From positions 40,276,038 to 40,340,037 of the forward strand of contig NC_041002.1 of assembly GCF_004193775.1 (NCBI RefSeq): a stretch of 64,000 nt of DNA. Direction: 5' to 3'. The translations under genes and the position numbers were made by a program. Origin of the DNA: Glycine soja (Eukaryota; Streptophyta; Magnoliopsida; Fabales; Fabaceae). Under the pieces are notes generated by a model, which ran no database searches, had not been told where the DNA came from, and worked only from the letters and a program-made list of their open reading frames with translations. How positions within the stretch are numbered: the first letter of the stretch is position 1; every line of letters begins with the position of its first letter. Below are positions 44,406 to 55,629 of the stretch, one piece after another.

Positions 44406-46154
44406 ATGGGTGAAATAAAGAAGGTGCAAGAGTGGATGAAGGCCAACATGGAGGCCATGAAAGAGCAAATGACCACAATGATGGAGGCCATGATGAGTAT
44501 AAAGAAGATATTGGAGGTCAATGCGGTTGCAGTTACCGCTACCAACGCCGTTGCTGAGGTGGACCCGACTCCCCCATCTGGCCTCAACCAAATAAATCAT
44601 CCAATTTTGGATATGGTAGGCTAGGGGGGCAAAGAATTAGGAAGTACGGGCGGCCCCCATTTTGTGCAAGTTCAGAACAAGCATGCCTTTCTGCCATATG
44701 GCTTGCCTCCCAACTATATGCCACCCAATGTTGCGCACACTCCCGATGAGATTGTCAATAACTCCGCAACCATACCCGTTGAGAGTCAACAACTTCAAGC
44801 TGATCATGCACATGTCTTTCAACCCATGGGGGAGACACATGAAATACCCCACCACAACCTAGCCAACTTCGAGCCTCGCCTCGAATACGCCACTAAGGGG
44901 CAAACAGTTGGTGGTGTACCCCTACCAAACACTTTGGAGGGCCCTCAGTTTCGCCCACAACCACAACCCTTGCATTTTGTGACGGGGAAAGTCCCTCCTA
45001 CTATGGCGGAAAAAGGGAAATTGGATCATATAAAGGAAAGGCTGAGGGCCATTGAAGGAGGCGGAGACCATGCTTTTGCTGACATGGCAGAGTTATGCCT
45101 AGTGCCTGACATCGTCATCCCTTCGAAGTTCAAGGTGTCGGATTTCGATAAATACAAGGGGACTACTTGTCCTAAGAATCACCTAAAGATGTACTACAGG
45201 AAAATGGGAGGATATGCCAAAGATGAAAAGTTATTGATGCATTTCTTCCAAGAAAGTCTTACTGGGGCAGCCGTCACCTGATATACTAATTTAGAACCTT
45301 CCCAAGTCCATTCTTGGAAGGACCTAATGGTGGCCTTCATTAGGCAGTATCAGTACAATTTTGATATGGTTCCGGATAGGACGCAACTACAGAACATGTG
45401 TAAAATGGGGCATGAATCTTTCAAAGAATATGCCCAATGATGGAGGGATCTGGCATCTCAAGTGGCGCCCCTAATGACCAAAAGGGAGATGATAACAATG
45501 ATAATAGACATGTTATCGGTGTTCTACTATGAGAAAATGATGGGTTACACACCTTCAACCTTTACGGATTTAGTTTTCACCGGCGAAAGGATCGAAGTGG
45601 GTTTGAAAAGAGGCAAATTTGATCATCCTACTTCGATAAATAAAAAGCCTGGGGCAAATAAAGAGAGTAAGAATGAGGGAGGAACCCATGTTGTGGCTGT
45701 CATTCCTACATGGCCAAATTTCCCACCAGCTCCACAATATCAATACTTTGCCAATATCAACCCTTCTCATTACCCACCACCCTATCAACCAAGAACCCTA
45801 AATCAGCCACAAAGGCCACCCCTAAATCATCCAATACCAAACACCACCCTTAACACAAGCCAAAACACCAACCAGGGAAGGAATTTTCCAACAAAGAGGC
45901 CTATAGAATTCACCCTAATTCCGGTGTCATATGCTGACTTACTCCCATATCTACTCAATAATGCAATGGTAGCCATAACCCCATCCAAGGTTCCTCAACC
46001 TCCATTTTTCCGAGGAGAAAACTCGAATGCAACATGTGCCTATCATGGAGGAGTTTCGGGACATTCCATTGAGCATTATATGACTATGAAACATAAGGTG
46101 CAAGGTCTGATTGATGTTGGCTGGCTAAAATTTAAGAAGGATAATCGCTTGTGA
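44406..46154 (+). pseudogene. Element C gag, single frame with three stops
   Basis: One continuous frame of about 580 codons, so better preserved than E's gag. It begins MGEIKKVQEWMKANMEAMKE with a methionine-rich coiled-coil-like start, passes a proline-rich segment, then has FDKYKGTTCPKNHLKMYYRK, QESLTGAAVT, SWKDLMVAFIRQYQYN, a QP-rich linker and ATCAYHGGVSGHSIEHY. In-frame stops are at 44622-44624, 45279-45281 (TGA where E has TGG) and 45438-45440. An Ogre/Tat-type gag, probably acting in capsid assembly when intact. Confidence 0.85.
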
Positions 46155-48062
46155 TTTCTAACATTGGCAAGCAACACTATGCATGGGGAAATTTGAAGGT
46201 TGTTAGATGTCTCCAGTGGCTCATTAGGTTTTTCAAGTTTATGCCATTACTGTAAACAATAGTTACAATGCTAATAATATGGATACATTTGATGTCCTTA
46301 CCTCATTCTCTCGCAATTACATCTTTGCTTATTTAACTTTCACTAGAATGTGAATGTAAGCCATTGGTTTCTTTGCTCAAGTGACTTGCACTTCTGAGTT
46401 TATCTCTGAGTCTGTTCAATCAGAAATTGCTCGTTCTGCACGTTTGGTCGAGGTGCCGTAAAAGGATGAGTAAAGTTCAAAACAAAAAAAAGTAAAAAGC
46501 AAAAAGAAAAAAAAAACATTTGATTGACTGTGTTTCAAATAAAAAGTACAAACATTCATGTGACCTTATTTTATCATTCCTAAAAGTTGTCTTTTTGACA
46601 GAAAAGTGAGTTATCAAGATAAGGAGTCGTTTGACTTAATCTGTCAATTAAAATGACACATGGCCATATTTCAACATCCCAAACACTAGTGTATCCTTTG
46701 CTACCCCTTCGAGCCAAAGGATATTTGTTTTTTAAAAACAACAAAAGAAAATAGCAAAAGCAAAATAGAAACCCTGAGTGGGAACCGCCGCTAAACCAGC
46801 GGGAAGAGCAATGCAAAACAACACATGTATGCGGTTGGGCAATAATGAAAAGAAAAAAAAAAGAGAAAAATAAAATCCACCAAAGGAGAGTGAAGAAAAG
46901 AGAGACAAAGATCTCCAGATCCTACAAGAAAGGCACATAAGTGCAATGAATGATTAATGTATGAGACAAAAGGAGTAGAGCCCAACCCGAAAGGTACAAG
47001 CAATGCTCTCGAGGTTCTTACTCAATACAACCCTCAAACACTCTTTGAGCCTGTCTAATCCTTTCTTTCATAGCCCTCTTACCCCTGACCACGCTACAAG
47101 CCCAATAAAGCCCATGTGGATCAAGGAATGACTAATTTGATTTTAAGTTGGGATTCTGGAATGAAACCTGTGCACGCTTGTGATTGTTACAAAAATACAT
47201 CTATCTAAAACAAAAAAGAGAATCCCTGAGGTTCACACTTGCACACTTGAGAAGAAAACTCATTTGACTAGGAACTCGTGGAAAATATACAAAGGCGATT
47301 GTGATAGTGGGATACACCTGACATTAGCCACTCATGCAAAACTCCTTAGGATTCCTTTCAAATCCAAGGGTAGCCTTCGCTATATAAATTCTTTCAAGAT
47401 TAGCCCATACCATCAAGTTTTAGTGGGATCAACAGACCCTTGGCATTACTCTATGACCCTAAATTAGGAAAGTTTTACTTGGTCATATACCAAAGTGTAA
47501 CAATCCATTGGCATCCTTCAATGGGGGCACACAATCGATCCCAAAGCCTTATGTTTCTTGTTGTACAGAATAATCAAAGTTTTTTAAAAGGGAGGGGAAA
47601 ACCCTAGGATAAACATTTCAATTGTTTGATTGAATGTCAAATGGCTCCATTGCCGTCACTCCAAAATTTTCAAGTGATCAAACATACACTCTAAGGGAGT
47701 ACCCAAACAGAGTTGCAAAAAAATATATAGAATGAAGTTGCATGAATTATCATGACTTCCAGAAAGAGATAGTCATTCTATGTTTTCCACAAAGGAAAAA
47801 AAAGGCAAAAAACAAAACATCGAATCAAAATCAAAATCACAAAAATAGGAAAGAATGTCATGAGCATTACACAACTTTCATGATTCAAAACCTTTTGCAT
47901 TACTAGCATTTCAAGATGAAGGTTGCATGCATCTGCATCCCAAAAAATCATGTTCATATTAGGCAATAAGTGCATAGATGAGAAGCCCTCTCAAAGAGTC
48001 AACCTCTTGCTTTCTCATAAGGTTAAAGCCCTTTGATACTTGTACCTATTGGCTTGTTTCGT
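46155..48062 (+). mobile_element. Element C interior, non-coding
   Basis: Collinear with element E at 28322-30651 (minus the Copia LTR). No pol motif in any frame. Short frames here (for example 47180-47467) have no family resemblance. Confidence 0.55.
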
Positions 48063-49001
48063 AGGACTCAAAGTCCTCACTTTTATCTCTTATAGGACTC
48101 AAAGTCCTCACTTTTATCTCTTATAGGACTCAAAGTCCTCTGTCCTTATGCTTTCATAGGACTCGAAGTCCTTTGTCATTTACATTTTCAAAGACTATCA
48201 TAGTCTTTCATCCCATAGTGACAATCATGGTCATCTCCTCCCCGTAGTGACAATCAAGGTCATCTACATCCGCAATGACAATAATGGTCATCTGCTCCTC
48301 GTAGTGACAATCAAGGTCATCTACACCCGCAGTGACAATCATGGTCATCTACTTCCTGCAGTGACAATCAAGGTCATCTGCCCCCATAGAGAAAATCATG
48401 GTCATCTACTCCCATAGTGACAATCAAGGTCATCTGCTCCCGCAGAGACAATCAAGGTCATCTACTCCTTTACATTTGGAAGACGACAATGTCTTCAAAA
48501 GGCAACAATGCCTTCATTTACTTTTTGAAGACGACAATGTCTTGAAAAGGAGACAATGCCTTCATTTACTTTTCGAAGACGAAAATGTCTTCAAAAGGCG
48601 ACAATGCCTTCATTTACTTTTTGAAGACAAAAATGTCTTCAAAAGGCGACAATGTCTTCATTTACTTTTCGAAGATGACAATGTCTTCAAAAGGTGACAA
48701 TGTCTTCATTTACTTTTCGAAGATGACAATGCCTTCATTTACTTTTCAAAGATGATAATGTTTTCAAAAGGCTACAATGCCTTCATTTACATTTCAAAGA
48801 CGACAATGTCTTCAGTCATTTATGCTTTCAAAAGGCGATAATTCCTTCATTTACATTTCAAAAGACGATAGTGTCTTCAGTCATTTATGCTTTCAAAAGG
48901 CGACAATGCCTTCATTTTCATTTCGAAGACGACAATGTCTTTAGTCATCTCAAAGACTTCAATGTGTTTTGTCCTTGTGCTTTATAGGACTCGACGTCCT
49001 C
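48063..49001 (+). repeat. Series of mini-hairpin tandem arrays in element C
   Basis: Four units AGGAC-TCRAA-GTCCT, spaced 31-33 bases (48063, 48094, 48125, 48158). Then AAAGACTA-TCA-TAGTCTTT (48190-48208). Then about nine weaker TGAC-AATCAWG-GTCA units to about 48465. Then alternating AAGAC-GACAAT-GTCTT and AAGGC-GACAAT-GCCTT units to about 48945. Finally AGGAC-TCGAC-GTCCT near 48987. The array begins at the same place (after 'ctttctcataag') as the 24 bp array of element E, but the units are different. Confidence 0.88.
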
Positions 49002-49023
49002 TATTTCTATGTTTTAAAAAAAA

Positions 49024-49041
49024 TGTCATACCCTAATTTCG
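49024..49041 (+). other. Stray copy of the Ogre-like LTR terminus
   Basis: TGTCATACCCTAATTTCG, identical to the first 18 bases of the C/E LTRs, lies about 190 bases upstream of the 3' LTR, flanked by A-rich runs. Confidence 0.85.
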
Positions 49042-49192
49042 AAAAAAAAGGAAGAAAAGAAAAAAGAAGAACTTCAATGTCCTCATGTTTCCTCAACTTC
49101 ACTTCTTTGGTTTTCGCCAGTTGCCCGGTCGAATAGCAAGATCGCTCGAACGAAATTAGTGTCTTTATCTTTACTTCCCTTTTATTTCTAAT

Positions 49193-49215
49193 AAAAGATA
49201 AGTAAAGAGGGGCAA
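49193..49215 (+). other. Polypurine tract of element C
   Basis: AAAAGATAAGTAAAGAGGGG then CAA, directly before the 3' LTR start (mutated TTTTCATACC). Confidence 0.85.
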
Positions 49216-50293
49216 TTTTCATACCCTAATTTCGTCCGGGGACCTTCATTTTCTAATATGTTGATTCTTGCTAGCCGAATTGAGCTGCTTAATGCCAGTT
49301 GCTGCGCAATCTGTAAGGTTTTTTGACGTTTCGGAAGAGAATGCGGAAATTACTCAAAAGGGAGGGCAAAAGTGTCATTTTACACCTTTTCAGACCCCTG
49401 GCTCGCCCAGGCTAGCCTCTGGCTCGCCTGGGCCACCAAAATAACTTCATGGTGAAGTAACCAGCTCGCCTGGGTGAGCTACCTTCATCCCAAATGCCTT
49501 GTTTTTCTATAAATAGGCGTGAAAGGAGGCTGAGGAAGGGGTCTTGAGGTCCAAAATTGAGAAGAAAGAAGAGAAAAGGAGAAGAAAGAAGAGAAAAAAA
49601 GCTAAAACACTGCCAAATCGCGACTGCAATCGATTTCTACATCGTTCCTCGATTGTTCTTCGTTTGTTCTTCGTTCTTCGTCCGGTTAGTTTTTATTTTT
49701 GATTTTTGAATTCACTCTATGGACCCTTAGGGGTCCTCTTTATTATTTTGTATATCTTCATCTCCTTCTCCTATCATCGGTGATCACTTTTCTTTTGTAA
49801 AGTAAGTTTTAACCAATCGTTAGTACCACAATTTATCTTTAAGGGATTGAAGGTTAGTAAAAAAAACCAAAATAAAACCAACTCATAAACTTCTTTATTT
49901 CATCAAAAATCAAAAGATTGTTTCAAGGTCCAATGCCTTAACAATTCTCTTCGTTTTTCAAACTTGAGAAGATCATTTCAAGATCCACGCCTTAACGATT
50001 CTCTGGGCTTTTCAAAAGTTTAAAACATCATTTCAAGGTCCAACACATTAAACGACTTTTGTACACAAATTAAATTAATCTTTCAAAAAATATAAAATCA
50101 ATGTAACACACAAAATTTCAGACTTAAAGAACTACGTAGGTCTTATTTCCTCATCGCACTTGAGGATACGTAGGAGTGAGGGCAACACCTTTGTCGAACC
50201 CAAAAATTAAAAAACATAAAAATGGAAAATACATAAAAAATATAAAAAGGTAAAATACATAATTTCGAAGTCATGTCTTGCACATTCGATTAA
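49216..50293 (+). mobile_element. 3' LTR of element C, truncated
   Basis: Matches 14029 onward, including palindrome GCTCGCCTGGGTGAGC (49464-49479, one C-to-T change), TATAAATAG (49508-49516) and stem-loop ATTGTTTC-AAGG...CCTT-AACAAT (49917-49945). It stops at 'cattcgattaa', and the last approximately 215 bases of the LTR are missing, replaced by a Copia LTR fragment. Confidence 0.85.
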
Positions 50294-51448
50294 GAGGGGG
50301 GTGAATTAAGTTCAAAATAATTCCCTTAATAAATTTTAATTCTCTCTTTAAATGAAATATAGAGACTTAATAGAAAAGAAGTAAAGAACAATTCAATTGA
50401 TACTTCTTTAAAATATGAAAAGTAAAATTAAAATGCAATAAATTAAAGGAGTTTAGGGAAGAGAGAATTGCAAACTCAGTTTTATACTAGTTTGGCCACA
50501 CCCTGTGCCTATGTCCAGTAAGTAACCTATTTGAGATTTCTACTAACTTGTAAATCCTTTTACAAATTCTGAACCACCCAGGGGTACTCTTCCCTTATGT
50601 TCAAAAAACTTTACAAATCAAGAGACCCATTGTCTCTTTATTAACAATTGATTGCTTTGAAGTACAGAAGAACATTTCTCTCTTTTAGAGAAGAATGATA
50701 CAAGTTGAAGAACCTATAAGAATCCTTAATGATTTTGAAAGTGTTTGGCCAAAGGTTTTCTTATGAGATGATAGGACAATGAATGTTATAAAAAACTCTA
50801 AAGAATTTCGAACACAAGTCACATATTTATAGGCCTTTGGTGGCCTTTCAAAAACTTGTGAACAGTTGTGACTTTTCAGAGTTATTTTCAAAATTTCCTC
50901 ACTGGTAATCGATTACAAATATGTGGTAATCAATTACATAGTTAATTTTGAGGAGTTATAACTCTTCAGTTTTGAATTTCAAAATTTTTGTGATTGGTAA
51001 TCGATTACACAATTGTTGTAATCGATTACATATTTAAATTTCAAATTCAAAACTTTCTTAAAGTTGTTTTAAAACAGTTTTGCCTCTAGTAATCGATTAC
51101 AGTCTCTTGATAATCGATTACACATTTAAAATTCAAATTCAAATCTTTTCTACAAACTATTTAAAACTATTCTTGCTTATGGTAATCGATTACAACCTCT
51201 GGTAATCGATTACCAGAGAGAAAAATGTATTTTTCAAAACTGAAAAATTTACTTAAAACTTTGTAAAAATATTTGAAGCTTAACTTTTAAGGCCAAACCT
51301 TTGCAACCTCTTTAAGAGATTCTTTTAACATATAAAGGACTAATTGTTAATCGTTTCTCTTGATTTCTTGATCTTGACTTGGATCAATGTTGAATAGCTT
51401 TCATCTTTTTGGCATCATCAAAAGCTTCATACAACATATGCATCTACA
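50291..51448 (-). mobile_element. Copia-type LTR fragment, minus strand
   Basis: On the minus strand it starts TGTAGATGCATATG at 51448 and runs to the 'ttcaccccccctc' region. Compared with 28744-29822 it lacks the last approximately 35 bases. It contains palindromes of the GTAATCGATTAC type at 50903-51211. The junction with element C has a shared TTAAG. Its right end abuts cctag, the target duplication of element C. Confidence 0.82.
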
Positions 51449-51804
51449 CCTAGGCTATAAATAGAAACATGTGTAACACTTGTCATAACTTTGATGAATG
51501 TGAAACTTGTGAGACATACTTCAAAGTTCAACTTCTCTCCCTCTTTGTCTCCTTCAATTTCGTGCCCCCCCTCTCTCTCTCTCATTCTCTTCCTCTATTG
51601 AAGCTTCCTCTTTAATCTTCTTATCCAAGACACTTTCTTAGTGGTAAAGCTCCTCCTTCCATGGCTTATTCCCTAGTGGATGGCGCCTCCTCTCACCCCT
51701 TCTCCTTTATCTTCCGCTGCATCTCCAGAAAATCACCATAGAAGGACCTCATTGAGGCTCAAAGATCCAGCCTCCATAAAAGCTTCTCAAGCAAGCTTCC
51801 ATCA
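51449..51804 (+). mobile_element. 3' LTR of element B, right part
   Basis: Resumes at CCTAGG with the TATA box CTATAAATAG (51455-51464) and continues to CTTCCATCA, matching 8386-8752. It is followed by target duplication ctaat. Confidence 0.9.
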
Positions 51805-52945
51805 CTAATGAGGCACAAAGTGTTTCATATAAAGAGAATGTATCAAAGATTTGTTGCATTTGGGTGTAAGTGTTCTTTCTTTCCCAAAAAGTATTGACAT
51901 GCTTTGAATGCGTGTGTTGCCTTTTCTACTCATTCCCATTTTAGCCTCTTCACTATGCAAATCCTCAACTTGTACTTAGAATGGTTTTGATCAGAGGTCA
52001 CACTTATGTTTTAAAAAAAAACTTATTAAATGCTAGAAATTCAAACGTTAGAGAAATTTTGAAAAAGAAAGTGATTATTAGATGCACAAAGGAATAAAAA
52101 AATAGTACAACCTTATCATAAGAAACATAAGATGAAGCTCATTTTTCCTTGGAAGAAGAAAACTTAAGTGAATATAAAAGATTACATGTAAGTTTTCTTA
52201 AAGCATTAGACGAAGAAAGAGCGCATTAGGTGCTAGATGTTTCATAAAAACCATTGGACGTATGCTCATTCATATCATGCATTGGACACTAGCTTTTTAA
52301 TGAAAACACTAGACGAATGTCCACTTAAGCGCATAGGACACAAATTCATTCAAAACATTTTTAGTGTCTAAGTTAAGAAAGATTAAACCTATATCAACAT
52401 TGGACACATGTTTTTGTTGCATGGCTCAATCAAACTCATTACTTCATCAAACCTAAATATCTTTGTTATCATCAAAACTATGAAAATGTTTAGGGGCTAT
52501 ACATATTCCATGTCTTTATAGGTTCCAACAATCTTCCCATTTTTTGATGATGAAATTTTGATCAAACATAGTATAACATAAACAAATATTAGAGCAAAAG
52601 ATAATGTTATGTATCAAAGCTATTAAAGTTTTAAAAATCTATAAATATATGCAAAGTACTTATACTCCCCATGAGTCCAATACTTATGCAGATTTAAAGA
52701 TCATAGCATATAAAGCATACAATATTAAAACATATATATTGAAACAAAACATACATCAAAGCGTAACATATAAGATATCACAACAAAAATTAGAATCTGG
52801 AATGTAATTATCAAAACAACTATACGGATAAGACATTAACCAAATGTTTAGAAATAATCATTCAAAATTCCCATTACTCTTCCTTTTGGTATCACCCAAA
52901 AAGTTAAAAGATTGAAAACATCATAGTCACGACCCTAATGATACA
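51805..52945. other. Unassigned flank right of element B
   Basis: The first 60 bases continue the direct repeat seen at 7200-7275. The remainder is AT-rich without a recognisable gene. Phrases such as 'ttagacgaa', 'ttggacgtatg' and 'tagacgaatgtcc' recur imperfectly at 52200-52390. The 'ttttttgatgatgaaattttgatc' phrase near 52540 resembles decayed Copia LTR ends. I cannot name it further. Confidence 0.4.
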
Positions 52946-53313
52946 ATTTTCTTTTTATAAAGAAATTTTGGGAGTTGATGAATAGTGATATCATGATGTT
53001 CGTGGTTGAATTCCATAGACATGGGGTGCTTCCAAGAGGTATTAATTCATCCTTTATTGCTTTGATTTCCAAGTGTGATAACCCTCAAAACTTAGGCCAT
53101 TACATACCTATTTGGTGGGTTGTCTATACAAAATCTTTGTTAGCCAATAGGATGAGTAAGGTGCTTGACAAGGTTATTGATCCTTGCCAACGTGCATTTA
53201 TTAGAGGTAGGCAACTCCTTCATAGTGCACTTGTGGCTAATGAGGTGGTAAATGAAGCTAGGAGTTGGAAAAGAAAATGCTTATTTTTCAAAGTGAATTT
53301 CGAAAAAGCTTAT
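52946..53313 (+). pseudogene. L1-type LINE, RT N-terminal part
   Basis: Non-LTR reverse transcriptase. FIKKFWELMNSDIMMFVVEF, HRHGVLPRGINSSFIALISK, ANRMSKVLDKVIDPCQRAFI, RGRQLLHSALVANEVVNEAR and FFKVNFEKAY correspond to RT blocks 0-3 of plant L1 elements. The 5' part (ORF1 and endonuclease) is absent. The frame is cut after FEKAY by the LTR starting at 53314, and about 70 codons of RT are missing across the junction. Confidence 0.88.
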
Positions 53314-54360
53314 TGTAAACCCCATTTTTCATAAAATAAATTAAAGAGTCTTATTTAAAAATTAATAGAGTTTTAAAAAAATAATGAGGTTTTTGTAATT
53401 AAATAACTAAGGAAAAATAGTTTTATTAATTAAAATAATGATTTTAAGGTAAATAAAATAAACATGTGTTTTTAGAAAATAAAAATGATGCTTTAACTAT
53501 TCATTTGATAGGGAGTAAAATAGAGTTCATTTTTATGAAATAATAAAATAAAAAATAGAATAAATAATAGGCTCAAAGTACCCTAGCTATAAATAGAGAC
53601 ATGTTAGGTCAATTTTTACATTTATGATATGTTTCTACGCTCTCTCTTCCTCCCAAATTAGTTTTATCTTCTTTCTTTCCCAAAACCTTCTCTTTTTTCC
53701 CGCGTATATCCAAACTTGTCTCAGTAAAACTACAGTCCCAAACTCATTAACCGTTGGATTGGTCTTAAATTTTAACACCACCTTTGGAACGCATTTTTCC
53801 ACATCATCCCCGCTGGGATTTCTGAAATAATATCTATGAAAAGATAAATGTCTCTTTTATAGAGACAGTAAAATTGAGGCTCCAATTCCTTCTCCTTTTC
53901 TCTAACGCTTGGAAACCCTAACAAAGCAACCAAAGAAAAAGCTTGAGGAATCTTAGGGAACTGCTAGAGATGCTACTATGGCTGCCAGACTACACATGTG
54001 AGCCCGCTTAGAGGTAAGGGATGAGTTTATCGCAATTGTGGTTAGAGTGAACATGTTTAGAGATCCTTAGAGGATCGAATTGTGGTTAATTTTGGGGCAT
54101 TTTATGCATTTTAATTTTTCATGTACAATGATAACTATGGATTGCTCATGTTTGACGGGTAAATCGATGCCCTGATGAAAATTGGATGGTTTAATTAAGT
54201 GTTTGGCATTGAATGTTAGAAACTTGGAAATTTGAGAATTCTTGATTTTTTGATGTTTTCTTGAAATTGATTGAGGGTTTTGTTCCCGATGATGTGATCA
54301 TATGTTTTATGTTATTAACCGAATGAATAAGTGATTGATTATATGTCTTCAATATTGGAA
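53314..54360 (+). mobile_element. Family F LTR inserted in the LINE
   Basis: Starts TGTAAACCCCATTTTTC and parallels the LTR at 62065 (TGTAACATCCCATTTTTC). Both have 'ttttaaaaaaatgatgagg', TATAAATAG (53588-53596) and 'aggtaagggatgagtt' after a 'ccctaacaaagcaacc' phrase. The right boundary is uncertain by about 50 bases because LINE sequence (coding for QRGL, then QGDLLATFLFSVVAEDL) resumes near 54380. Probably a solo or internally shortened LTR. Confidence 0.7.
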
Positions 54361-54369
54361 GATTGCTAT

Positions 54370-55629
54370 TGTTTTATCAAAGGGTTGTGACAAGGGGATC
54401 TTTTAGCAACTTTCCTTTTCTCAGTTGTGGCGGAAGATTTGAGTGGGTTGATGAGAGAAGTGAAGGCAAAGAATTTGTATGGAGAGTATAAGGTGGGGAA
54501 TAAAGAGTGAGATTAGAATGATACAATATTTTTCAGAGACGTGAGAGGGAGGAATGTGTTCACAATCAAACAGTTTTGAGAATGTTTGAACTAGTGTTCG
54601 GTTTGAAGGTTAATTTTTAGAAGAGTTGCTTTGGAGATTTAGGGGTGGATGAAAGGATGGTAGAAAGATATGCTGATTTATTGAATTTAAAAATGTTTAA
54701 TCTACCATTTATCTATGTTGGCCTACCAATTGGAGCTAGTCATAGGAGAAAAGGGACTGGGAAACCAATCATTCAAAAGTTCTCAAAGAAGTTGGCACTT
54801 TGGAAACATAAACAAGTGTCCTTTGGGGGGAGGAACTTAGTGGCGATACAAAGAAAATCCAATGGAGTGGTGGTGAAGAAAACAAATAAAATAGCTTGGT
54901 TTAGTTGGAGTGACATTTGTAAGAGTAAAGAATTGGGTGGTTTAGGAGTGAAAGACTTTATTTCTTTTAATCATGCTCTATTAGGGATGTGGAGGTGGAA
55001 TTTGTTTCACCAAAAGGATTGTCTATGGGAAGATGTACTCAACTCAAAATATGAGAGGTGAAAAGGTATTATGAGTGATGGAGGGGGTAGTCATGAGTCA
55101 CTTTGGTGGAGTGATTTGAAAATAGTGTGTGAAGGGGGTAGGAACATCAATTGGTTTGATGAAGGGGGTAGGAGAGGGAGACCAATGTCGGTTTTGGAAG
55201 AATGAGTGGCTTAATGGGAAGAGTCTAGCTAATCTATTTCCTCGTTTGTACCTCATTTCGGTTCAAAAAAAGGATCTAGTAGGAGAGGTGGGCTTTTGGA
55301 GAGAGAGGTGGTGTGGGGATTTAAAATGGAGGAGGGATACTTTTGTATGGGAAATGGCCCTCATTGATGATTCACAAAGTTTGTTAGGTGTTGTACAAGT
55401 CAAGAGAAATTCCTTGGATTCTTGGAGATGGAGCAATATTTCTGGAACATATTCTACGAGTTCGGCATACAAGATTCTAATCAAGGAAGCTGAAGTGGAG
55501 ATGGATAAAGACTTCTACACATTGATGTGGCAGTTAAAGATTCCCAATAAAGTTAAATTTCTTATCTGGAGGGCAGTAAACAATCGACTAGCTACGAAGG
55601 ATAACTTTGAAGAAACAAAACACGCATAA
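54370..55629 (+). pseudogene. L1-type LINE, RT C-terminal part and zinc-finger region
   Basis: Resumes at GDLLATFLFSVVAEDLSGLM. The catalytic YADD block is deleted (reads RMIQYFSET). Then KMFNLPFIYVGLPIGASHRR, KKLALWKHKQVSFGG and LGGLGVKDFISFNHALLG, WRWNLFHQKD, CRFWKNEWLNGKSLANLFPR and a zf-RVT-like end, IPNKVKFLIWRAVNNRLATK. There are several frameshifts and an internal deletion near 54850. It could not retrotranspose. Confidence 0.88.

Larger units (their letters stand above)
14029..50293 (+). mobile_element. Element C: Ogre/Tat-like non-autonomous gypsy element
   Basis: 5' LTR 14029-15366, Arg-type primer site, leader interrupted by element D, then gag (44406-46154), a hairpin-rich tandem array (48063-49001), polypurine tract and a truncated 3' LTR (49216-50293). 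No protease, RT, RNase H or integrase is seen, so it would depend on another element. The flanking duplication is cctag (14024-14028). The matching right-hand cctag (51449-51453) follows a Copia LTR rather than C's own LTR, so the right end has been rearranged. Confidence 0.75.
7872..51804 (+). mobile_element. Element B: Ty3/gypsy retrotransposon enclosing all nested insertions
   Basis: The outer element of the nest. Target duplication ctaat occurs at 7867-7871 and 51805-51809. The 5' LTR is 7872-8752, the interior 8753-13518, and the 3' LTR is split into 13519-14028 and 51449-51804 by the insertion of C with its contents. Taking out the nested DNA, the element is about 5.3 kb once the solo LTR at 11233-12530 is also removed. 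That is short for gypsy, because most of RT, RNase H and integrase is missing. It is old and inactive. Confidence 0.8.

Noticed and set aside
48063..49001. CRISPR-like array of repeats and spacers
   Set aside because: The setting is a plant retrotransposon; units vary, spacers are themselves repeated, and there are no cas genes.
53314..54360. Full-length retrotransposon inside the LINE
   Set aside because: Only LTR-type sequence is present and LINE coding resumes about 1 kb later, so it is a solo or shortened LTR.
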